A stretch of DNA of 64,000 bases. Origin: Natronospirillum sp965602035 (GTDB lineage Bacteria > Pseudomonadota > Gammaproteobacteria > Pseudomonadales > Natronospirillaceae). The position numbers and the translations under genes were made by a program. The DNA is taken from contig OZ271919.1 in the NCBI GenBank assembly GCA_965602035.1, forward strand, positions 434,001 through 498,000, given 5' to 3'. Of this stretch, positions 59,263 to 64,000 are shown piece by piece; position 1 is the stretch's first letter; each line of letters opens with the position of its first letter. The notes below the pieces were generated by a model. That model did no database searches. It worked only from the letters and a program-made list of their open reading frames with translations, and was not told the origin of the DNA.

Positions 59263-60306
59263 ATGACCCAGAGCGCGGGTGCAAGCCCTTCGATCGCCGT
59301 GCTCGGGGCGGGCAGCTTCGGTACGGTGATTGCCAACATGGCCGCGCAGCGCGGTGCCGAGACGCGGCTGTGGATGCGCAGTGAGAAGCAGCTCGAGGAT
59401 ATCCGCGCAACCGGCATGAACAGCCGCTACGTGCCCAAATACCCTTTACACGACCGCCTGATTCCGGGAAACGACCTGGCGTGGGCCGTTGGCGAAGCGC
59501 AGCTGGTGTTCGTGGCGGTACCCAGCAAGGCGGTGCGGGCAGTGGTATCCGACGCGTTGCCGTCGCTGCGGCCTGACGCGGCTCTGGTCAGCCTGACCAA
59601 GGGCATTGAACCGACCAATTTCCAGTTGATGAGTGAAATCCTTCGTGAGCTGGCCCCTGACCGGTCAATCGGTGTGTTGAGCGGGCCGAACCTGGCACGG
59701 GAAATTGCCGATGGCCACCTGACCGGTACGGTCGTCGCTACGGCGTCAAAGGGTCTGGCTCGGCAGGTACACGACTGTCTCGCCTCGGACCGTTTCCGCG
59801 TCTACGCCAACACGGATGTGTACGGTGTTGAGCTGGCCGGGGCGCTGAAGAATATCTACGCCATCGCTGCCGGCATGGGGGCAGCAATGGCCATGGGCGA
59901 GAATACGCGGGCACTGCTGATCACACGCAGCCTGGCCGAAATGAGCCGGTTTGCCCGGGACCTGGGCGCAGATCCGATGACCTTTATTGGCCTGGCCGGC
60001 ATGGGTGATCTGCTGGTTACCTGCAGCTCCCCGCTGAGCAGGAATTACCGCATCGGCTATGCACTGGGGCAGGGGCACACGCTCAAACAGGCCGTTCAGC
60101 AGCTCGGTGAAACCGCAGAGGGTGTCAACACGTTACGCATGGTCAAGCAGGAAGCGGACCGCCGTGGGATCTATATGCCGCTGGTTCAGGGATTGTATGC
60201 TATCGTGCATGAAAACGCGGACGTCGATCAGACGGCCCGACAACTGATGCTGGGTGCGCGGGCTGACGACGTTGAATTTGGGCTGACTTCGGAGATAGAG
60301 CAATGA
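59263..60306 (+). CDS. gpsA: Glycerol-3-phosphate dehydrogenase (NAD(P)+)
   Basis: Reduces dihydroxyacetone phosphate to sn-glycerol 3-phosphate for phospholipid synthesis. The 347-residue protein has the nucleotide-binding VLGAGSFGTVIANM, the catalytic Lys in GALKNIYAIAAGMG, and GLAGMGDLLVTC. It starts 2 bp after the STAS gene and overlaps the DUF4389 gene. Confidence 0.96.
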   Translation: MTQSAGASPSIAVLGAGSFGTVIANMAAQRGAETRLWMRSEKQLEDIRATGMNSRYVPKYPLHDRLIPGNDLAWAVGEAQLVFVAVPSKAVRAVVSDALPSLRPDAALVSLTKGIEPTNFQLMSEILRELAPDRSIGVLSGPNLAREIADGHLTGTVVATASKGLARQVHDCLASDRFRVYANTDVYGVELAGALKNIYAIAAGMGAAMAMGENTRALLITRSLAEMSRFARDLGADPMTFIGLAGMGDLLVTCSSPLSRNYRIGYALGQGHTLKQAVQQLGETAEGVNTLRMVKQEADRRGIYMPLVQGLYAIVHENADVDQTARQLMLGARADDVEFGLTSEIEQ

Positions 60307-60578
60307 AGATGGAACGTGGCCGCAGCAAATGGGAGTACCTGCTTTTTCGTATTCTCTATATGATTCTGTTCTGGCTTCTGAGTCGCCTTGCCTGGGTCGT
60401 CGTCGGTATCTGTGCGGTCGTGCAACTGGGCTTTCTGGTTGTCCGGAACCAGCGCCAGGCGGATTTGCTCGGGTTCTCCGTCAGCCTGGTGACTTTTGCC
60501 CGCCAGTGCGGCGATTATCTGGTCGCCCGAACCGATGACAAGCCATTCCCATTCAGTGACTGGCCGCGCTCGGAGTAA
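60303..60578 (+). CDS. DUF4389 small membrane protein
   Basis: A 91-residue protein with two hydrophobic segments and the C-terminal signature KPFPFSDWP of DUF4389. The ATG at 60303 overlaps the gpsA stop. Its stop shares one base with the sixA start. Function unknown. Confidence 0.82.
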   Translation: MKMERGRSKWEYLLFRILYMILFWLLSRLAWVVVGICAVVQLGFLVVRNQRQADLLGFSVSLVTFARQCGDYLVARTDDKPFPFSDWPRSE

Positions 60579-61039
60579 TGTCCTGCCTGTACCTTGTGCG
60601 CCATGGTGAAGCCGAGCGGCTGGCCGCCTCGGACGCTGACCGGCCACTGACAGACCGTGGACTGCTCCAGGCGCAAAGGGCAGCAGCACGCATCGCCGTT
60701 AACCGGTGCCTGCTCTTGCACAGTCCCTACCGCCGTGCCGTCGAAACGGCCGATGTGATCGCCCGTCATATTGGTCCGCAGCGACAGGAACTGGCCGATT
60801 GGCTGATTCCGTCGGCTTCGGCAGTTGCCGCAGAGCGGGCACTGGCTGACCTGGAACCGGAAGCAGAACGGTTCGGCGCGGTCATTCTGGTGAGCCACAA
60901 CCCGCTGGTGAGTCAATTGCTGGCGACGCTTACCGGCGAGTCGGAATATGCGGTCAGCATGCCTACCGGCGGGCTGGTCCGGTTGGAGGGCAGTCCCTGG
61001 CTGTCCGGGTGTATGACAGAGCGATGGTTGAGCGAATGA
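60578..61039 (+). CDS. sixA: Phosphohistidine phosphatase SixA
   Basis: A 153-residue histidine phosphatase that acts on phosphohistidine in signalling or phosphotransfer proteins. It has the catalytic LVRHGEAE (RHG), HSPYRRAVET and VSHNPL. It is in the tight run gpsA-DUF4389-sixA. Confidence 0.92.
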   Translation: MSCLYLVRHGEAERLAASDADRPLTDRGLLQAQRAAARIAVNRCLLLHSPYRRAVETADVIARHIGPQRQELADWLIPSASAVAAERALADLEPEAERFGAVILVSHNPLVSQLLATLTGESEYAVSMPTGGLVRLEGSPWLSGCMTERWLSE

Positions 61040-61911
61040 CAGGCATTCTACGATGTGCTTCCCGGTGGCTGTGTGCGGTCCTTATCCTGGGCGCGGGCCC
61101 GGCGTTCGGCCAGAGCAGCGACGGTCTGGTTCCGCCGGCGGTACTCAGCAATTTTGAACCGGTTCAGGTGCGCAGCGAGGGGCAGCGCGCTGATTCACAC
61201 CAGTTCTGGTGGATCCAGAGCCGCCTGAGGCGTGCCGGCAATGATTTCCGACTGGAACGCGAAGAGCGCCTGAATGTCCTGAGCACGCGCTGGCGTATTC
61301 TGGAATTTGATCGGAGCTACGATGAAAGCGCGATATTCGAGGCCGTGCTTTCTGCATGGGAAGAGGACGGGTACCAGGAACGTTTCCGATGCTCAGGGTC
61401 CGCCTGTGGCAGCAGCCAGGACTGGGCCAATCAGGTGTTCGGCGAGTCCATTCTTTACGGCCTTGATCGGCGTCAGCACTACAGTACCGGTACGGTCGGC
61501 GATGACATTCGTGTCCTGTACGCCGTTCAGCGTGGCACGCAGGTCAATTACCTGTACTGGCTGGAAGCGGTGCGTACACGGCCTGAAGATCGCCTCGCAA
61601 ACGCCCTGATCCGTGGTCAGGCGGTGTCTTCGGATGCATTCGAACCGCCCGTTTGGTTGGCGCTGCTCAACAAATACCCGGACTGGCGCCTGGTTCTGGT
61701 GGGTCACGACTACGACGGCACACTCGATGAATCAATGGCGCAGGGTCAGGCGGCCGCAGAGGCGGTGCTGGAGCGGTGGTCAGACGCCGGCGTTGCGCCG
61801 ACCCGAATACGCACACGCAGTGTCGGTTATCTGGCGCCGGAACCGGGTCAGGGCGATCGTGTATCGGTCATTCTCCCGCCCACTCTTCAGCAGCAGACGG
61901 ACCTGCCGTGA
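61036..61911 (+). CDS. Exported DUF4892-like protein
   Basis: A 291-residue protein with a signal peptide (CASRWLCAVLILGAGPAFGQ). The first half contains CSGSACGSSQDWANQVFGES, and the C-terminal half (about 195-291) resembles an OmpA-type peptidoglycan-binding fold in outline. The overall pattern fits the DUF4892 family of pseudomonads. The ATG at 61036 overlaps the sixA stop (ATGA); ATGs at 61009 and 61027 are alternatives. Confidence 0.68.
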   Translation: MTGILRCASRWLCAVLILGAGPAFGQSSDGLVPPAVLSNFEPVQVRSEGQRADSHQFWWIQSRLRRAGNDFRLEREERLNVLSTRWRILEFDRSYDESAIFEAVLSAWEEDGYQERFRCSGSACGSSQDWANQVFGESILYGLDRRQHYSTGTVGDDIRVLYAVQRGTQVNYLYWLEAVRTRPEDRLANALIRGQAVSSDAFEPPVWLALLNKYPDWRLVLVGHDYDGTLDESMAQGQAAAEAVLERWSDAGVAPTRIRTRSVGYLAPEPGQGDRVSVILPPTLQQQTDLP

Positions 61912-62825
61912 ATCAGGTGTTGTCATACGAGCGGGAAATGGCGCCTCTGCGAACCATCGGTGATGTCGTTCGTTGGTGTGCCTCCGTCATGACAGAAGCC
62001 GGGGTTTATTTCGGCCACGGCACGGACAACGCCTGGGATGAAGCGACATTTCTGGTTCTGAGTGCGGTGCATCAGCCACTCGACGGATCGGACCAGCTCC
62101 TGCATCTGCGCCTGACGGCGAGAGAAAAGACCCGTATTGCCGGCTGGCTGGAGCAGCGGGTCAGCCAGCGACTGCCACTTCCGTACATTACCGGCGAAGC
62201 CTGGTTCGCAGGGCGTCCATACCGGGTTACGCCGGATGTGCTGGTGCCCCGGTCTCCGTTTGCCGAGCTTCTTGACGCCGCATTCGAACCCTGGCTTGTG
62301 GTTTCGCCCCAGCACATTCTGGACATGTGTACCGGGTCCGGCTGTATCGGCATTGAAGCGGCCCTTCGGTTTCCTGACGCCCGTGTGACCCTGGTGGATA
62401 TCAGCAGTGAGGCACTCACTGTCGCCGCTGACAATATTTCCCGTCACGGTGTGGCAGACCGTGTGAACAGTGTCTGTTCCGATGGCTTTGCCAACCTGGC
62501 CGGTGAGCAATTCGACCTGATACTCGCCAACCCGCCCTACGTCGATGCGGAGGATCTGGCCGACATGCCTGCAGAATACCGGCATGAGCCGGTGCTGGCG
62601 CTCGGCTCCGGCGACGATGGCCTCGATCTCACCCGCCGTCTGCTGGCGGAAGCTCCGGCATACCTGACCGAAGACGGGCTCATGTTTACCGAGGTCGGCA
62701 ACAGTGCCGGAGCCGTTGAAGCCGCTTTCCCCGACCTGCCGGTCACCTGGGTGGAACTGGAACAGGGCGGGCATGGTATATTCATGGTATCGCACAGCGA
62801 TCTGGCGTCGGCGTCGCAGGCCTGA
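61908..62825 (+). CDS. prmB: Ribosomal protein uL3 glutamine methyltransferase
   Basis: Methylates a glutamine of ribosomal protein L3. The 305-residue protein has the PrmB-type N-terminus (FGHGTDNAWDEATFLVL), motif I ILDMCTGSGCIGIEAAL, and the catalytic NPPY (LILANPPYVDAED). A GTG at 61908 overlaps the previous stop (GTGA); the ATG at 61938 is a good alternative and matches family starts. It precedes aroC, as in many gammaproteobacteria. Confidence 0.93.
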   Translation: MNQVLSYEREMAPLRTIGDVVRWCASVMTEAGVYFGHGTDNAWDEATFLVLSAVHQPLDGSDQLLHLRLTAREKTRIAGWLEQRVSQRLPLPYITGEAWFAGRPYRVTPDVLVPRSPFAELLDAAFEPWLVVSPQHILDMCTGSGCIGIEAALRFPDARVTLVDISSEALTVAADNISRHGVADRVNSVCSDGFANLAGEQFDLILANPPYVDAEDLADMPAEYRHEPVLALGSGDDGLDLTRRLLAEAPAYLTEDGLMFTEVGNSAGAVEAAFPDLPVTWVELEQGGHGIFMVSHSDLASASQA

Positions 62826-62887
62826 TGCTGCGGTGATCGCGACGGGCGCCGATGCGCCTCAACATCTGGCAGGAGAATTCGAACCCT

Positions 62888-63973
62888 ATGGCGGGCAATA
62901 CATTCGGCTCAATGTTTACTCTGACAACCTTCGGCGAAAGTCATGGCCACGCGCTCGGTGCGGTGGTGGATGGCTGTCCGCCGGGGCTGGCCCTGTCGGA
63001 AGAAGACCTGCAGGGCGATCTGGACCGGCGCAAACCGGGTCAGTCGCGCTATACCACACAGCGTCGGGAAGGCGATCAGGTAAAGATACTGAGCGGAGTG
63101 TTTGACGGGCGCACGACAGGCACCCCCATCGGCCTGTTAATCGAAAATACCGATCAGCGCTCGCGGGATTACGCGAACATCAAGGAGCAATACCGTCCGG
63201 CGCATGCGGACTATGTGTATGACCAGAAATACGGGTTCCGGGATTACCGCGGTGGCGGCCGTTCTTCGGCACGGGAAACCGCCATGCGGGTTGCGGCAGG
63301 TGCCATTGCCCGTAAATACCTCAAAACAGAATTCAATATCGAGATCAACGGTTACCTCTCGCAGCTCGGGCCCATTGTACTGGAGCCGGTCGACCTCTCG
63401 GCCGTGAACCAGAACCCGTTCTTCTGTCCGCAGCCAGACAAGTTACCTGAGCTCGAGAGCTATATGCAGGCGCTTATCAAGGAAGGCAATTCCATCGGTG
63501 CCCGGATATCGGTGGTTGCGACCGGCGTGCCGCCCGGCCTGGGTGAGCCGGTGTTTGACCGGCTCGATGCGGAGCTCGCCCATGGCCTGATGAGTATCAA
63601 TGCCGTACGTGGCGTTGAGATCGGCGACGGGTTCCAGGCCGTGTCCCAGAAAGGCACGGAGCATCGGGATGAGATGACGCCGGACGGGTTTCTGTCAAAC
63701 CATGCCGGTGGCGTACTGGGAGGTATTTCCACTGGCCAGGATATTGTGGCGCACCTGGCGCTCAAACCGACATCCAGTCTGCGCCTGCCGGGGCGCAGTA
63801 TCAACCGGTCGGGCGAGGCCATTGAGGTCTCGACCAAAGGGCGTCACGACCCCTGCGTCGGGATTCGGGCCACCCCGATTGCCGAGGCCATGATGGCTCT
63901 GGTGTTGATGGACCACGCATTACGTCACCGCGGCCAGAATGCCGGCATCGTACCTCCCATCCCGCCGCTCTGA
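62888..63973 (+). CDS. aroC: Chorismate synthase
   Basis: Makes chorismate from EPSP using reduced FMN, the last step of the shikimate pathway. The 361-residue protein has GNTFGSMFTLTTFGESHGHA, the RYRPAHADYVYDQKYG-like region, GGRSSARETAMRVAAGA and DPCVGIRATPIAEAMMA. The ATG at 62888 follows AGGAG; an upstream ATG at 62852 adds an unconserved 12 residues. The gene is complete. Confidence 0.97.
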   Translation: MAGNTFGSMFTLTTFGESHGHALGAVVDGCPPGLALSEEDLQGDLDRRKPGQSRYTTQRREGDQVKILSGVFDGRTTGTPIGLLIENTDQRSRDYANIKEQYRPAHADYVYDQKYGFRDYRGGGRSSARETAMRVAAGAIARKYLKTEFNIEINGYLSQLGPIVLEPVDLSAVNQNPFFCPQPDKLPELESYMQALIKEGNSIGARISVVATGVPPGLGEPVFDRLDAELAHGLMSINAVRGVEIGDGFQAVSQKGTEHRDEMTPDGFLSNHAGGVLGGISTGQDIVAHLALKPTSSLRLPGRSINRSGEAIEVSTKGRHDPCVGIRATPIAEAMMALVLMDHALRHRGQNAGIVPPIPPL

Positions 63974-64000
63974 TACGTTGCCGGTACTGCCGGAGGCGTT

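Overview
The window looks like a stretch of a gammaproteobacterial chromosome with a high G+C content. The evidence is a Pseudomonas-type polar flagellar regulon (FleQ, FleS/FleR, FleN, FlhF, FliA), a Pseudomonas-style chemotaxis block (CheY-CheZ-CheA-CheB-ParC-ParP-CheW-DUF2802), a class II ribonucleotide reductase with NrdR boxes, and a DUF2868/DUF3482 gene pair. I cannot name the genus; a relative of Pseudomonas, Marinobacter or the Oceanospirillales would fit.

Positions 1-10480 hold the 5' part of nrdJ (minus strand) with tandem NrdR boxes, a membrane protein, an M61 peptidase with a small downstream gene, and a tightly packed plus-strand run: ribE, DUF2868, a DUF3482 GTPase, an alpha/beta hydrolase and trhP. 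Positions 10481-14194 hold a tandem repeat, tRNA-Val(GAC), a terminator and the translation operon thrS-infC-rpmI-rplT, where infC starts with ATT. Positions 14195-23370 are accessory: a PQQ-type sugar dehydrogenase, dps, an M23 endopeptidase, a TraF-like outer-membrane protein paired with an unusual lipoprotein, and a TPR-methyltransferase, separated by REP-like palindromes.

Positions 23661-49334 are one flagellar locus. It runs fliS, a fliT-like gene, fleQ, fleS, fleR, (an outer-membrane-like gene on the minus strand), fliE-F-G-H-I-J, fliK-L-M-N-O-P-Q-R, flhB, flhA, flhF, fleN, fliA. Four good sigma-54 (-24/-12) promoters precede fleS, fliE, fliK and flhA, as expected for FleQ/FleR control. 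A sigma-28 promoter precedes cheY, as expected for FliA control. Flagellin, cap, hook and rod genes, motAB/motCD and cheR are not in the window. Positions 49467-57119 are the chemotaxis genes, including the ParC/ParP system that places chemoreceptor arrays at the pole; CheA carries three copies of an acidic motif in its linker. A PilZ gene and a response-regulator phosphatase/STAS pair resembling HsbR/HsbA follow. The window ends with gpsA, DUF4389, sixA, a DUF4892-like gene, prmB and aroC.

The most unusual content is non-coding. At least three families of structured intergenic repeats occur: REP-like palindromes, a ~90-96 bp element and a ~122 bp element. Two copies of each longer element differ in sequence but keep complementary ends, which suggests the folded form is selected. 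Three of these four copies end about 55-60 bp upstream of a sigma-54 promoter, and several repeats supply the stop codon of the gene before them.
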